A DNA stretch of 64,000 bases from Bacillota bacterium (GCA_019423125.1 JAHZBZ010000001.1:208406-272405), one strand, 5' to 3'. Positions 32,446-41,207 are shown, counted from the first letter of the stretch. Notes: generated by a model from the letters alone, not told the origin. A program made the numbers and translations.

Positions 32446-33933
32446 ATGAAATTTATCAGCACGCGAGGGGGAGAGAGCGCCACGGGCGCACAGGCGATCG
32501 CACACGGCATCGCGGGGGACGGCGGGCTTTTCGTTCCCGAGAGTTTTCCGCAGGTCTCCGAACAGGAACTTGAAGAGATGCTCGGGATGAGCTACGCGGA
32601 ACGCGCCGCGGCAGTCCTTCACAAATATCTCGACGAATACGACTATGACAGGCTCAAGGCGGCGTGCGAAAAGGCATATGCCCAGTTCGAGGGCGGGGAT
32701 GCCGCGCCGCTGGTCAAGATCGATTCTTCCCTTTACATGCTCGAGCTCTTCCACGGCCCGACGTGCGCCTTCAAGGACATGGCGCTGACCCTTCTTCCCT
32801 TCCTGCTCCGCGAGGGCTGCGATCTGTGCGGGATCAAGGAAGAGGTTCTCATCCTCGTCGCGACCAGCGGCGACACGGGCAAGGCGGCGCTGGAGGGCTT
32901 CAAGGACGCGAAGGGCATCAAGATCATGGTGTTCTATCCCAACGAAGGCGTCTCCAAGATGCAGAAACTGCAGATGTCGACGCAGGAGGGGAACAACGTC
33001 AACGTCGTTGCCGTCCGCTCCAACTTCGACGACTGCCAGTCCGCGGTCAAGACCATCTTCACGGGCGACCGCTATAAAGAGGAGCTTCTCTCCCGCGGGA
33101 TCATCCTCAGCTCGGCGAACTCCATCAACTTCGGCCGCCTCGCGCCGCAGATCGCCTATTATTTTTCGGCGTATCTCGATCTCGTCTCTTCCGATCAGAT
33201 CAAGATGGGGGACAAGGTCAACTTCGCGGTGCCGACGGGCAACTTCGGCAACATCCTCGCGGCGTATTACGCAAAGCGGATGGGGCTTCCCGTCGGAAAG
33301 CTGGTCTGCGCCTCCAACAAAAACAACATCCTCACCGATTTCATCCGCACGGGCGTCTACGACAAGCGCCGTGAGTTTTTCAAGACGATGTCTCCCTCGA
33401 TGGACATCCTCATCTCGAGCAACCTCGAGCGGCTCCTGTTCGAGCTTGCCGACCGCAACGCCGTCCGCGTGAAGATCCGCATGGAAAAGCTCGCGAACGA
33501 AGGGGTGTACGAGATCTACGACGAGGAGAAAGAGGCGATCCGCGACCTGTTCTATGCCGACTTCTGCGGCGAGGACGAGACTGTGGAGACCATCTACGAA
33601 TTTTTCGAGGAATACCAGTACCCGATGGACACGCACACCGCATGCGCGATGTACGCGGCGAGCAACTACATGGCGGAGAACAAGAAGGACGACGCGCCGA
33701 TGGTGGTCGTCTCCACGGCGAGCCCGTACAAGTTCCCGCAGGACGTCATGTACGCGATCACGGGCAACGACATCAAAGACAGCTTCAAGGCGATCAAGCA
33801 CCTGAACATCGCGACGGCGATGAAGGTCCCCGCGAGCCTTTCCAAGCTGCGCGACAAGGCGGTGCGCTTCACCGCGGTCGCAGACAAGGACAAGCTCTAC
33901 GAAGAGGTGCTCCGCTTCGTGGACGCAAAATAA
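32446..33933 (+). CDS. thrC: Threonine synthase (495 aa)
   Basis: Fold-type II PLP enzyme that converts O-phosphohomoserine to threonine. It shows the ThrC N-terminus FISTRGG, a GDGGLFVPE segment, the PLP lysine in HGPTCAFKDMALTL (about residue 108), the phosphate-binding loop TSGDTGKAALEGF and the conserved VPTGNFGNILAAYYAKRMG. The length matches the longer (~490-aa) bacterial type. The ATG at 32446 is preferred over the GTG 9 bp upstream because AGGTGAG sits 5 nt before it. No other threonine pathway gene is adjacent. Confidence 0.94.
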   Translation: MKFISTRGGESATGAQAIAHGIAGDGGLFVPESFPQVSEQELEEMLGMSYAERAAAVLHKYLDEYDYDRLKAACEKAYAQFEGGDAAPLVKIDSSLYMLELFHGPTCAFKDMALTLLPFLLREGCDLCGIKEEVLILVATSGDTGKAALEGFKDAKGIKIMVFYPNEGVSKMQKLQMSTQEGNNVNVVAVRSNFDDCQSAVKTIFTGDRYKEELLSRGIILSSANSINFGRLAPQIAYYFSAYLDLVSSDQIKMGDKVNFAVPTGNFGNILAAYYAKRMGLPVGKLVCASNKNNILTDFIRTGVYDKRREFFKTMSPSMDILISSNLERLLFELADRNAVRVKIRMEKLANEGVYEIYDEEKEAIRDLFYADFCGEDETVETIYEFFEEYQYPMDTHTACAMYAASNYMAENKKDDAPMVVVSTASPYKFPQDVMYAITGNDIKDSFKAIKHLNIATAMKVPASLSKLRDKAVRFTAVADKDKLYEEVLRFVDAK

Positions 33934-33949
33934 ACTGCACGAACGACGC

Positions 33950-33985
33950 GCGGCGCTCTTTTCGGGGCGCCGCCGTTTGTTTTTT
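33950..33985 (+). terminator. Terminator after thrC
   Basis: Stem GCGGCGC / GCGCCGC around TCTTTTCGGG, followed by CGTTTGTTTTTT. Confidence 0.7.
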
Positions 33986-34018
33986 CGGGCGAATTTCGGG
34001 CGAATTTTTTTGCAAGTA

Positions 34019-34047
34019 TTGACAAACGCGCGGCGGTTTTGTAAAAT
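34019..34047 (+). promoter_or_regulatory. Promoter of the cytidylate-kinase-like gene
   Basis: TTGACA (34019-34024), 17-bp spacer, TAAAAT (34042-34047). Confidence 0.85.
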
Positions 34048-34095
34048 AGAAGAAGGAAAGAAAGGTCCGCGCACCGTCGCGGCGAGGAGGGGAAA

Positions 34096-34674
34096 ATGAA
34101 CAAAGTCATCACGGTCAGCAGGCAGTTCGGCAGCGGCGGCAGGGAGTTCGGCATCAAGCTCGCGCACGCGCTCAACATCCCGTTTTACGACAAGGATCTC
34201 ATCTCGATGGCGGCGGAGGACAGCAACCTTTCCGCCGACTTCATGCGCCACTATGAGGAGAGCGCGCCCGGGCTTTTCTCCCGCACGTTGTATTCCTATT
34301 ATCAGATGCCGATGACCGACCAGATCTACATCGCGCAGTCCAATCTGATCAAACGGCTCGCATCCGACGGGCCGTGCGTGATCATCGGCAGGTGTTCGGA
34401 CGTCATCGTGGAGGACAGCGTCAAGATCTACGTCCATGCGCCGCTCGCCGCGCGCGTCGCGCGCAAGAACGCGATGGAGACGGGCGTTCCCCCCGAGAAG
34501 ATGGAGGACCACGTCAAGGCGACCGACCGCAAGCGCAAGAAATACTACGAGTACTACACCGACCAGAAATGGGGCATGGCGGAGAACCATCACCTGTGCA
34601 TGGACAGCTCGCTCGTCGGCGTGGACGGGTGCGTGGAATGCGCGCTCAACTTCCTGTCTCATCTCAAAGACTGA
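34096..34674 (+). CDS. Cytidylate kinase-like protein (192 aa)
   Basis: MNKVITVSRQFGSGGREFG is the P-loop start of the cytidylate-kinase-like family (Cytidylate_kin2), with a modified Walker A SGGREFG. FYDKDLI and the phosphate-binding DGPCVIIGRCSDVI follow. The C-terminal half carries VHAPLAARVARKNA and a lid with KATDRKRKKYYEYYT. The family is widespread in Clostridia but is distinct from the essential Cmk, and its substrate is not established. GCGAGGAGG precedes the ATG. Single-gene transcription unit with its own promoter and terminator. Confidence 0.85.
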   Translation: MNKVITVSRQFGSGGREFGIKLAHALNIPFYDKDLISMAAEDSNLSADFMRHYEESAPGLFSRTLYSYYQMPMTDQIYIAQSNLIKRLASDGPCVIIGRCSDVIVEDSVKIYVHAPLAARVARKNAMETGVPPEKMEDHVKATDRKRKKYYEYYTDQKWGMAENHHLCMDSSLVGVDGCVECALNFLSHLKD

Positions 34675-34692
34675 ATCTATGACGGTACAAAA

Positions 34693-34725
34693 GGGGCGCG
34701 CCTCCCGCGGGAGGCGCGCCCCTTT
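34693..34725 (+). terminator. Terminator between cytidylate-kinase-like gene and mnmA
   Basis: Perfect 14-bp stem GGGGCGCGCCTCCC / GGGAGGCGCGCCCC with a 2-nt loop, then TTT. Confidence 0.75.
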
Positions 34726-34748
34726 CTGCGCGATAAAGGCGCTTTCGT

Positions 34749-34777
34749 TTGACATCTTCCGCGCGCGACTGTATAAT
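34749..34777 (+). promoter_or_regulatory. Promoter of mnmA
   Basis: TTGACA (34749-34754), 17-bp spacer, TATAAT (34772-34777): a consensus sigma-A promoter 33 bp before the ATG. Confidence 0.9.
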
Positions 34778-34810
34778 AGGGTGTAAGAAAAAACGTTTCG
34801 GGGAGCAGCC

Positions 34811-35881
34811 ATGGGAAAGACGGTTGTGGTGGGCATGAGCGGCGGCGTAGACAGTTCGGTCGCCGCGCTCCTGCTCAAAGAACAGGGATACGACGTCATC
34901 GGACTGTATATGGTCAACTGGGAAGAGGAAGGCGAAAACGGCTGTTGCACGGCGGAGGCGGACTATGAAGACGTGCGCCGCGTCTGCAACCGCATCGGCA
35001 TCCCGTATTACACCGTCAACTTTTCCAAGGAGTACTACGAGCGCGTTTTTGCGCATTTCCTGCGCGAATACGAGGCGGGGCGCACGCCCAATCCCGACGT
35101 GCTGTGCAACCGCGAGATCAAGTTCGGCCCCTTCCGCGACCATGCGCTCGCGCTGGGCGCGGATTTCATCGCGACGGGGCACTACTGCGACATCCTGCAC
35201 GAGGGCGGAAGGCACTATCTTCTCAAAGCGGCGGACGCGGGCAAGGATCAGACCTATTTTCTCAACCAGGTCACCCAGCCGCAGTTCGAGGGGGTGCTGT
35301 TCCCGCTCGGAAAGCTGAAAAAACCGCAGGTCCGCGAGATCGCCGAAAAATACGGCCTTTCCACGGCGAAGAAAAAGGACAGCACGGGCATCTGTTTCAT
35401 CGGCGAGCGCAATTTCCGCAATTTCCTGCGCGGCTATCTTCCCGCAAGACCCGGCCGCATCCGCGCGCTGGACGGGCGCGACCTCGGCGAACACATGGGA
35501 CTGATGTACTACACCCTCGGCCAGCGCAAGGGGCTCGGCATCGGCGGACAGAAGGGGGACGAGACGGACGGACGCTGGTTCGTCGTCCGCAAGGACCTTT
35601 CCGAAAACGTGCTCTGGGTCTCGCACGGAGACGAGAGCCCGCTCTATACCGAGGAATGCCTCGTCGAGGGGCTCAACTGGATCCCCGAACGGCCCGCGCA
35701 GGAGGAGTTTTCCTGCACGGCGAAATTCCGCTACCGCCAGAGCGAGCAAGGCGTGCGCGTCCGGCTGGAAGGGGAGCGCGCGCAGGTCCTGTTCGATCGC
35801 CCGCAGCGCGCCGTCACGCCGGGGCAGTACGCAGTCTTCTACGAGGGGGAGCGCTGTATCGGCGGCGGCGTGATCGTCTGA
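34811..35881 (+). CDS. mnmA: tRNA-specific 2-thiouridylase (356 aa)
   Basis: Forms 2-thiouridine at the wobble position of tRNA Glu, Gln and Lys. The PP-loop is GMSGGVDSSVAALLL (residues about 8-22). The two catalytic cysteines are in NPDVLCNREIKF (about 100) and DSTGICFIGERNF (about 196). The C-terminal beta-barrel contains FRYRQ and FDRPQRAVTPGQYAVFYEGE. The length is normal. GGGGAGCAGCC precedes the ATG. Two strong hairpins follow at 35911-36059. Confidence 0.96.
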   Translation: MGKTVVVGMSGGVDSSVAALLLKEQGYDVIGLYMVNWEEEGENGCCTAEADYEDVRRVCNRIGIPYYTVNFSKEYYERVFAHFLREYEAGRTPNPDVLCNREIKFGPFRDHALALGADFIATGHYCDILHEGGRHYLLKAADAGKDQTYFLNQVTQPQFEGVLFPLGKLKKPQVREIAEKYGLSTAKKKDSTGICFIGERNFRNFLRGYLPARPGRIRALDGRDLGEHMGLMYYTLGQRKGLGIGGQKGDETDGRWFVVRKDLSENVLWVSHGDESPLYTEECLVEGLNWIPERPAQEEFSCTAKFRYRQSEQGVRVRLEGERAQVLFDRPQRAVTPGQYAVFYEGERCIGGGVIV

Positions 35882-35910
35882 CGAACGGCTTGCGATCCTG
35901 CTTGCGAAGG

Positions 35911-35959
35911 AAAAATGCGCGGGGGCGCGGCGATATTCGCCGCGCCCCCGCGCATTTTT
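35911..35959. terminator. Long perfect hairpin after mnmA
   Basis: AAAAATGCGCGGGGGCGCGG and its complement end in ATTTTT on the plus strand and, by symmetry, on the minus strand as well, so it can terminate in both directions. Confidence 0.8.
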
Positions 35960-36026
35960 AAAAGATCTCTGCCCAGCGCAGGCGTTTTCTTGCAGACCTG
36001 CAGGGCGGCGCTTTTTGCGCAAAAAA

Positions 36027-36059
36027 TCGGACCGCCTTTGCGGCGGTCCGAGATTTTTT
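36027..36059. terminator. Hairpin between mnmA and the membrane-protein gene
   Basis: Stem TCGGACCGCC / GGCGGTCCGA, loop TTTGC, followed by GATTTTTT on the plus strand and by A/T-rich sequence on the minus strand; it lies 10 bp from the stop of the convergent gene. Confidence 0.75.
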
Positions 36060-36068
36060 CTTTTCGTA

Positions 36069-36575
36069 TCAGACGAAACGTGCGCAGAATTTTGCGATGG
36101 TGCCCTTGAAGAAGCAGATCGCCGCGCCAATGATCGCAAACACGCCGCCGAGGATGGGTCCGATGGCAAGCGACTCGTTGTAGATGACCAGGAGCGCGTC
36201 TTTGGTCTCCTGCGTCATACTGATCGCGGTAAAACCCGTTGTGCTGAACAGGAAAGCTGCGCCGACGACGAAAAGGGCAACGGAGACGATCTTAGAGATC
36301 AGTCCGTTTTTTGTGATCAGCGCGACCACGCCGCCCGCGAGGGGAAGAACGAACGCAAGCAGCGTCATGATGTTGAAGGTCAGCGTTTCGACATCAAAAT
36401 TTTCCAGCTTGTCGCCGAATGCGAGCTGGGTACCTTTCAGCGTGAATTCGGTCAGCCCGAGTTTGCCCGTGTAGGTCACAGCAGGCAGAAAGATCATGCA
36501 GAACGCCGCGATGCCGAACAGGAGCGCAAGGGCGCCCACTACGATGTAGTTGAGACTTTTTTTCTTTTTTGCCAT
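36069..36575 (-). CDS. Four-helix integral membrane protein of unknown function (168 aa)
   Basis: Four hydrophobic segments: about residues 9-32 (IVVGALALLFGIAAFCMIF), 66-88, 92-112 and 135-158. A basic start MAKKKKSLNY puts the N-terminus inside. An extracytoplasmic loop of about 35 residues lies between helices 1 and 2. There are no catalytic motifs, and I recognise no family. The ribosome-binding site AGGAGG lies 6 nt from the ATG. It is transcribed alone from its own promoter at 36612-36640, divergent from the MmcQ-like gene. Confidence 0.75.
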   Translation of the reverse strand: MAKKKKSLNYIVVGALALLFGIAAFCMIFLPAVTYTGKLGLTEFTLKGTQLAFGDKLENFDVETLTFNIMTLLAFVLPLAGGVVALITKNGLISKIVSVALFVVGAAFLFSTTGFTAISMTQETKDALLVIYNESLAIGPILGGVFAIIGAAICFFKGTIAKFCARFV

Positions 36576-36611
36576 TTTGTTCCTCCTTATCTATGGCTTG
36601 GATCTGTTTCC

Positions 36612-36640
36612 ATTGTATCACAAATCCGTCCGTTTTGCAA
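36612..36640 (-). promoter_or_regulatory. Promoter of the membrane-protein gene
   Basis: On the minus strand TTGCAA (36635-36640), 17-bp spacer, TACAAT (36612-36617). Confidence 0.75.
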
Positions 36641-36715
36641 CGCTTGCGCGTCAAATAATTCATCTTCGACTAAAACGCCGCATCTGTCGAATAAAACGCC
36701 GATCGCACAAAGGTA

Positions 36716-36744
36716 TTGAAAAAATCGGTAAAATGCGGTAAAAT
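36716..36744 (+). promoter_or_regulatory. Promoter giving a probably leaderless mmcQ-like transcript
   Basis: TTGAAA (36716-36721), 17-bp spacer, TAAAAT (36739-36744). The ATG begins at 36751, only 6 bp after the -10, exactly where transcription would start. No ribosome-binding site fits between. A 10-bp tandem repeat CGGTAAAATG overlaps the -10. Confidence 0.7.
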
Positions 36745-36750
36745 GAAGAC

Positions 36751-37131
36751 ATGGACGAAAAGAGAGTAAAAGAGATCGCCGCCTCTTTCGGCGGCGCGGT
36801 GTGCGACTACCCGTTTGCGCAGGACTTCGAGACGGCGGTGTTCCGCCTCGGCGCAGGCGGGAAATGGTTCGGCATCCTCCTCTCCGTGCCCCGCCGTTAT
36901 TTCGGCGAAGGGGAGGGGACGGAGCGTTGCCTCGACCTCAAATGCGATCCCGTGCTCTCCCGCCTTCTGCGGGAGACGTATAATGGGATCCTTCCCGCGT
37001 ACCACATGAACAAGACGCACTGGATCACCGTGCGCCTGCATGCGGACGTGCCCGACGAAGAGGTGGAAAAACTGCTCCTGCACAGCTATGCGCTGTTGCT
37101 GCCGCGTGCAAAAAATGTGAAGAAAACGTGA
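36751..37131 (+). CDS. MmcQ/YjbR-family protein (126 aa)
   Basis: The MmcQ/YjbR fold (a CyaY-like DNA-binding-type domain) is recognisable from YPFAQDFETAVFRLG, KWFGIL, LDLKCDPVLSRLLRETYNGILPAYHMNKTHWITVRL and DEEVEKLLLHSYALL. The length is typical. The molecular function of the family is unsettled; DNA binding has been proposed. Unusually, the ATG coincides with the expected transcription start, so the mRNA is probably leaderless. The gene is divergent from the membrane-protein gene and 81 bp from the permease gene. Confidence 0.85.
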   Translation: MDEKRVKEIAASFGGAVCDYPFAQDFETAVFRLGAGGKWFGILLSVPRRYFGEGEGTERCLDLKCDPVLSRLLRETYNGILPAYHMNKTHWITVRLHADVPDEEVEKLLLHSYALLLPRAKNVKKT

Positions 37132-37149
37132 AAAACGTGCGGCAAACAA

Positions 37150-37178
37150 TTGCATTCTTTTCGCGGTTATAGTACAAT
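37150..37178 (+). promoter_or_regulatory. Promoter of the uracil-permease-type gene
   Basis: TTGCAT (37150-37155), 17-bp spacer, TACAAT (37173-37178). Confidence 0.75.
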
Positions 37179-37211
37179 GGAAAAAATGCTTAGGAGGAAT
37201 TCTTCACTACC

Positions 37212-38765
37212 ATGGAAAAGAGCAGGCAATTGCCCCTCACGGCGAAAGACGCCGCGTTGAGCTTCCAGCACATGTTTGCGATGCTCGGTGCAACCATCAC
37301 CGTTCCGCTGCTCGCGAACATGAGCATCGCGATGGCGTTGATCGCCGCGGGCGTCGGCACCATCATCTTCTATTTCATTGCACAGAAAAAGGTGCCCGTG
37401 TTCCTCGGCTCCAGCTTCGCGTTCCTTCCCGCGCTCATCGCGGTTGTCGGCAAAGAAAAAAATATATACAGCGCGGAATGGCAGGAAGCGGTCGCGGCGG
37501 TCGCGGTCTCCCTCGTGCTCGCGGGCCTCGTGTACGTGATCTTCGCGATCGTCATCAAGTATGTCGGCGTGCAGAAGATCAAAAAGCTCTTCCCCGCGAT
37601 CGTGGTCGGACCCGTCGTTCTCATCATCGGCATGATCCTCGCGCCCAAGGCGTTCCAAAGCAACATCATTGGCGCGGCGGGCGACAGCATCGCGCTGTGG
37701 AAGGAGTGGACGACGGCGATCGTCACCGCCCTGACCATGGTTCTCGTCAACGCCTATGCGAAGCCCAAGTCCTTCCTCAAGGTCATCCCCATCCTGCTCG
37801 GGTTCGGCGTCGGCTACGTCTACGCCTTCTGCATCAGCTTTGCGCCCGGCGGCAGCCTGCTCAAGTACATCATACAGGAGAACGGCGTGTTCAGCCACTT
37901 CGACTTCTCGCAGGCGTTCTCCGTCTCCCGCATCATCATCTTCCAGCACCTGGGCGAAGAATTCTCCTTCTATAAAGGCTTTGCGTCGTCCACCTTCGGC
38001 ACGACGCTCGTCTCCGCGATCCTCATGATCGTGCCCCTCTCCATCGTCACCTTTATGGAGCACCTCGGCGACATCAACGCCAACTCCACCGTCTGCGGCA
38101 AGGACTTCATGGTCGATCCCGGCCTGCACCGCACGGTCATGGGCGACGGCATCGCGACGGCGGTCAGCGGCCTTCTGGGCGGCCCCGCCAACACCACCTA
38201 TGGTGAGAATACCGCGGTGCTTGCGATCACCAAGAACTACAATCCCCGCAACATCTTCTTTGCGGCCATCCTCGCGGTGATCTTCGGCATGTTCACTGTG
38301 TTCGCGGATTTCCTCGCGACCATTCCCTCCGCGGTCATCGGCGGCGCGTCCATCATCCTGTACGGCATGATCTCCGCTTCCGGTCTGCGCACCCTCGTCG
38401 ATTCCAAAGTCGACTTCAACAACACCAAGAACCTCATCGTCGTCTCCGTCACCCTCGCGATCGGTCTGGGCATGGGCGCGATGAGCCTGGTCGGCGACGT
38501 CACGGGCAACACGGCATACAAAGTCATGATCGGCGACGTGGAGATCTCCCCGCTCGCGATCGCGACGGTCGTCGCCATCCTTCTCAACCTCGTCATCCCC
38601 AACACCAAGGAGCCGAGCAAAGAGGAGGAAGAGGCGGCGGACAAGGCGATTACCAGCCTGACCCCGTCCACGGCGGACATCGAGGAGGAAATCGATGCCG
38701 ACGCCGAAGCGGAAAACGGCGAAGCGGCGCCCGCGCAGGATGCGGACGGCGCGGAAGAGAAATAA
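37212..38765 (+). CDS. Uracil/xanthine permease, NCS2 family (UraA-like, 517 aa)
   Basis: About 12-14 membrane segments. NCS2 signatures are present: LSFQHMFAMLGATITVP at the start, VPVFLGSSFAFLPA, the transport motif FMEHLGDINANSTVCGKDF with Glu and His, and GGPANTTYGENTAVLAIT in the second half. It would import uracil or a related nucleobase with protons. The last ~60 residues are a long acidic cytoplasmic tail (EEEIDADAEAENGEAAP), which makes it longer than typical UraA (about 430). Spacing from AGGAGG is about 10 nt. No pyrimidine regulatory attenuator is visible in the short leader. Confidence 0.9.
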   Translation: MEKSRQLPLTAKDAALSFQHMFAMLGATITVPLLANMSIAMALIAAGVGTIIFYFIAQKKVPVFLGSSFAFLPALIAVVGKEKNIYSAEWQEAVAAVAVSLVLAGLVYVIFAIVIKYVGVQKIKKLFPAIVVGPVVLIIGMILAPKAFQSNIIGAAGDSIALWKEWTTAIVTALTMVLVNAYAKPKSFLKVIPILLGFGVGYVYAFCISFAPGGSLLKYIIQENGVFSHFDFSQAFSVSRIIIFQHLGEEFSFYKGFASSTFGTTLVSAILMIVPLSIVTFMEHLGDINANSTVCGKDFMVDPGLHRTVMGDGIATAVSGLLGGPANTTYGENTAVLAITKNYNPRNIFFAAILAVIFGMFTVFADFLATIPSAVIGGASIILYGMISASGLRTLVDSKVDFNNTKNLIVVSVTLAIGLGMGAMSLVGDVTGNTAYKVMIGDVEISPLAIATVVAILLNLVIPNTKEPSKEEEEAADKAITSLTPSTADIEEEIDADAEAENGEAAPAQDADGAEEK

Positions 38766-38777
38766 CGCAAAGAGCCG

Positions 38778-38807
38778 AAAGGGGCGGGGCGATCCCGTCC
38801 CTTTTTT
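38778..38807 (+). terminator. Terminator after the permease gene
   Basis: Stem AAAGGG..GGGG / CCCG.TCCCTTTTTT with loop around GCGAT, ending in a T tract. Confidence 0.7.
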
Positions 38808-38879
38808 CGTGCGCGGGAAGGGCGGCGCGGGCATAAGTTTTTTTAATGCCCCGATTTTCCGCGCAGAGGCGCAAAACGC

Positions 38880-38908
38880 TTGAAAAAAATCGCGCATTTT
38901 ATTATACT
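38880..38908 (+). promoter_or_regulatory. Promoter of the nfnAB operon
   Basis: TTGAAA (38880-38885), 17-bp spacer, TATACT (38903-38908), 49 bp before the nfnA ATG. Confidence 0.8.
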
Positions 38909-38957
38909 ATATGGGTATCTGACAACACATTCAAGTTACGGAAAGGACAAACAGGTT

Positions 38958-39800
38958 ATGTACAAGATTTTGAAAAAGAGAGAGCTCAATCCCACCGTCA
39001 CGCTGATGGAGGTGGAGGCGCCTTTTGTCGCAAAGAAGGCGGAGCCGGGGCAGTTCATCATCCTGCGCGTGGATGAGGAGGGGGAGCGCATCCCGCTCAC
39101 CGTCGCGGATTTTGACCGCGAAAGGGGCACCGTGACCATCATCTTCCAGATCGTGGGCGGCACGACCGAGCGGCTCAACCACCTTCAGGAAGGGAACAGC
39201 ATCTGCGACTTCGTGGGTCCCCTCGGCGAGCCCTCGCACGTCGAAGGGCTGAAAAAGGTCGCCGTCATCGGCGGCGGCGTCGGCTGTGCGATCGCCTATC
39301 CCGTCGCGAAAAAGCTGCACGCGCTGGGCGCAGAGGTGCACAGCGTGGTTGGCTTCCGCTCGAAAGACCTCGTCATCCTCGAAGAGGAGTTCCGCGCGGT
39401 TTCCGACGTGTACAAGATCCGCACCGACGACGGGAGCTACGGCGAGAAGGGGCTTGTCACCGACGAGCTGAAAGCGCTCATCGAGAGCGGTGAAAAATAC
39501 GACGAGGTGATCGCGATCGGACCCGTCGTCATGATGAAGTTCGTCTCCCTTCTGACCAAACAGTATAACATCAAGACGATGGTGAGCATGAACCCGATCA
39601 TGATCGACGGCACGGGCATGTGCGGCTGCTGCCGCCTGACCGTCGCGGGCAAGACGAAGTTCGCCTGCGTGGACGGCCCCGATTTCGACGGGCACGAAGT
39701 GGACTACGACGAGATCATGAAGCGCGCTTCCACGTACAGGGATTTTGAAAAGAGAGAGCGCGAAGAGGCGTGCAACCTCTTTAAAAAGGAGGTCAGGTGA
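38958..39800 (+). CDS. nfnA: NADH-dependent ferredoxin:NADP+ oxidoreductase, small subunit (280 aa)
   Basis: FAD/NAD-binding subunit of the electron-bifurcating transhydrogenase NfnAB. It shows a ferredoxin-reductase-type FAD domain (PGQFIILRV, IPLTVADFD), a nucleotide site VAVIGGGVGCAIAYPV, and the [2Fe-2S] ligands in GTGMCGCCRLTV...FACVDGPDFDG. The start is the ATG at 38958 (MYKILKKREL) behind GGAAAGGACAAACAGGTT; the upstream in-frame extension overlaps the promoter. The partner gene nfnB starts 1 bp after the stop, which makes the Nfn assignment stronger than the alternative (DHO-dehydrogenase-like sulfide reductase). Confidence 0.9.
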   Translation: MYKILKKRELNPTVTLMEVEAPFVAKKAEPGQFIILRVDEEGERIPLTVADFDRERGTVTIIFQIVGGTTERLNHLQEGNSICDFVGPLGEPSHVEGLKKVAVIGGGVGCAIAYPVAKKLHALGAEVHSVVGFRSKDLVILEEEFRAVSDVYKIRTDDGSYGEKGLVTDELKALIESGEKYDEVIAIGPVVMMKFVSLLTKQYNIKTMVSMNPIMIDGTGMCGCCRLTVAGKTKFACVDGPDFDGHEVDYDEIMKRASTYRDFEKREREEACNLFKKEVR

Positions 39801-39801
39801 A

Positions 39802-41202
39802 ATGGCAAACATGTCCTTGAAAAAGCACGAGATGCCCTCGCAGGCGCCCGACGTGCGCAACAAAAACTTCTCCGAAGTCGCGCTCGGCTATTCCGCCGAG
39901 ACGGCGATCGACGAGGCGAAGCGCTGCCTCAACTGCAAGAACAAGCCCTGCATCGGCGGTTGCCCCGTCAAGATCCACATCCCCGATTTCATCGCAAAGG
40001 TCGCGGAAGGGGAATTCGAAGCGGCCTATCAGATCATCCAGCAGACCAGCTCTCTGCCCGCGGTGTGCGGCAGGGTGTGCCCGCAGGAGACGCAGTGTGA
40101 GAGCAAGTGCGTGCGCGGCATCAAGGGCGAGCCCGTCGCGATCGGAAGGCTCGAGCGCTTTGTCGCCGACTGGCACAACGCGAACAGCTGCGATCTGCCC
40201 GTAAAGGCACAGCCGAACGGACACAAAGTCGCCGTCGTCGGCAGCGGCCCCGCGGGACTGACCTGCGCGGGCGATCTCGCCAAGCGCGGCTATGAGGTGC
40301 ACGTCTTCGAGGCGCTCCACCTCGCGGGCGGCGTGCTCGTGTACGGCATCCCCGAATTCCGTCTGCCCAAGTCCATCGTGCAGAAAGAGGTGGACAACCT
40401 GCGCAGGCTGGGCGTGCGCATTGAGACCAACATGGTCATCGGCCGCGTGCTCTCCATCGACGAGCTCCTCGGCGAATACGGCTTCGAGGCGGTGTTCGTC
40501 GGCAGCGGCGCGGGGCTTCCCCGTTTCATGAACATCCCGGGCGAGAACCTCAAGAGCGTGTACAGCGCCAACGAGTTCCTGACCCGCGTAAATTTGATGA
40601 AGGCGTACAAAGAGGACTCCCGCACCCCCGTCCTGCACGCGAAGAAGGTCGCGGTCGTGGGCGGCGGCAACGTCGCGATGGACGCGGCGCGCTGTGCGAA
40701 GCGCCTGGGCGCGGAGGAGGTCTCCATCGTCTACCGCCGTTCGGAGGCGGAACTTCCCGCACGTGCGGAGGAAGTGGAGCACGCGAAGGAGGAGGGCATC
40801 GTCTTCCGCCTGCTGACCAACCCGACCGCGATCCTGGAAGGGGAGAACGGCATGGTCGCGGGCATGACCTGCGTGCAGATGGAGCTGGGCGAGCCGGACG
40901 CATCCGGCAGGCGCCGCCCCGTCGAAAAGCCGGACAGCGCCTTCACCCTCGACTGCGACTGCGTGATCATGGCGATCGGCACCTCGCCCAACCCGCTGAT
41001 CAAGAACACGACCGCGGGGCTGGACACGCAGAAGTGGGGCGGCATCATCGCGGACGAGAAGGGGCTTACTTCGCGCGAAGCGGTGTACGCGGGCGGCGAC
41101 GCCGTGACGGGCGCCGCGACCGTCATCCTTGCGATGGGCGCGGGCAAGACCGCCGCCGAGGCGATCGACGAATATATCCAAAACAAAAATTCGGCAAAAT
41201 GA
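39802..41202 (+). CDS. nfnB: NADH-dependent ferredoxin:NADP+ oxidoreductase, large subunit / GltA-like (466 aa)
   Basis: GltD-like flavoprotein. The N-terminal domain carries two [4Fe-4S] clusters (CLNCKNKPCIGGCP; CGRVCPQETQCESKC), then the FAD motif VAVVGSGPAGLTCAGDLA and the NADPH motif VAVVGGGNVAMDAAR. With nfnA immediately upstream it forms NfnAB, which couples NADH plus reduced ferredoxin to NADPH formation in anaerobes. The start is the ATG at 39802, preceded by AAAAGGAGGTCAGGTG. Many databases name it the NADPH-dependent glutamate synthase homotetrameric subunit. Confidence 0.92.
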   Translation: MANMSLKKHEMPSQAPDVRNKNFSEVALGYSAETAIDEAKRCLNCKNKPCIGGCPVKIHIPDFIAKVAEGEFEAAYQIIQQTSSLPAVCGRVCPQETQCESKCVRGIKGEPVAIGRLERFVADWHNANSCDLPVKAQPNGHKVAVVGSGPAGLTCAGDLAKRGYEVHVFEALHLAGGVLVYGIPEFRLPKSIVQKEVDNLRRLGVRIETNMVIGRVLSIDELLGEYGFEAVFVGSGAGLPRFMNIPGENLKSVYSANEFLTRVNLMKAYKEDSRTPVLHAKKVAVVGGGNVAMDAARCAKRLGAEEVSIVYRRSEAELPARAEEVEHAKEEGIVFRLLTNPTAILEGENGMVAGMTCVQMELGEPDASGRRRPVEKPDSAFTLDCDCVIMAIGTSPNPLIKNTTAGLDTQKWGGIIADEKGLTSREAVYAGGDAVTGAATVILAMGAGKTAAEAIDEYIQNKNSAK

Positions 41203-41207
41203 TGCGT

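Noticed and set aside
32224..34950. 908-codon antisense frame over thrC and the kinase-like gene
   Set aside because: Composition is that of a shadow frame (Arg, Asp, His, Val runs), with no domains, and it crosses two real genes, a terminator and promoters.
37167..38897. 576-codon antisense frame over the uracil permease
   Set aside because: Strings of Asp, Arg, Gly and His without motifs; the plus strand encodes a clear NCS2 permease.
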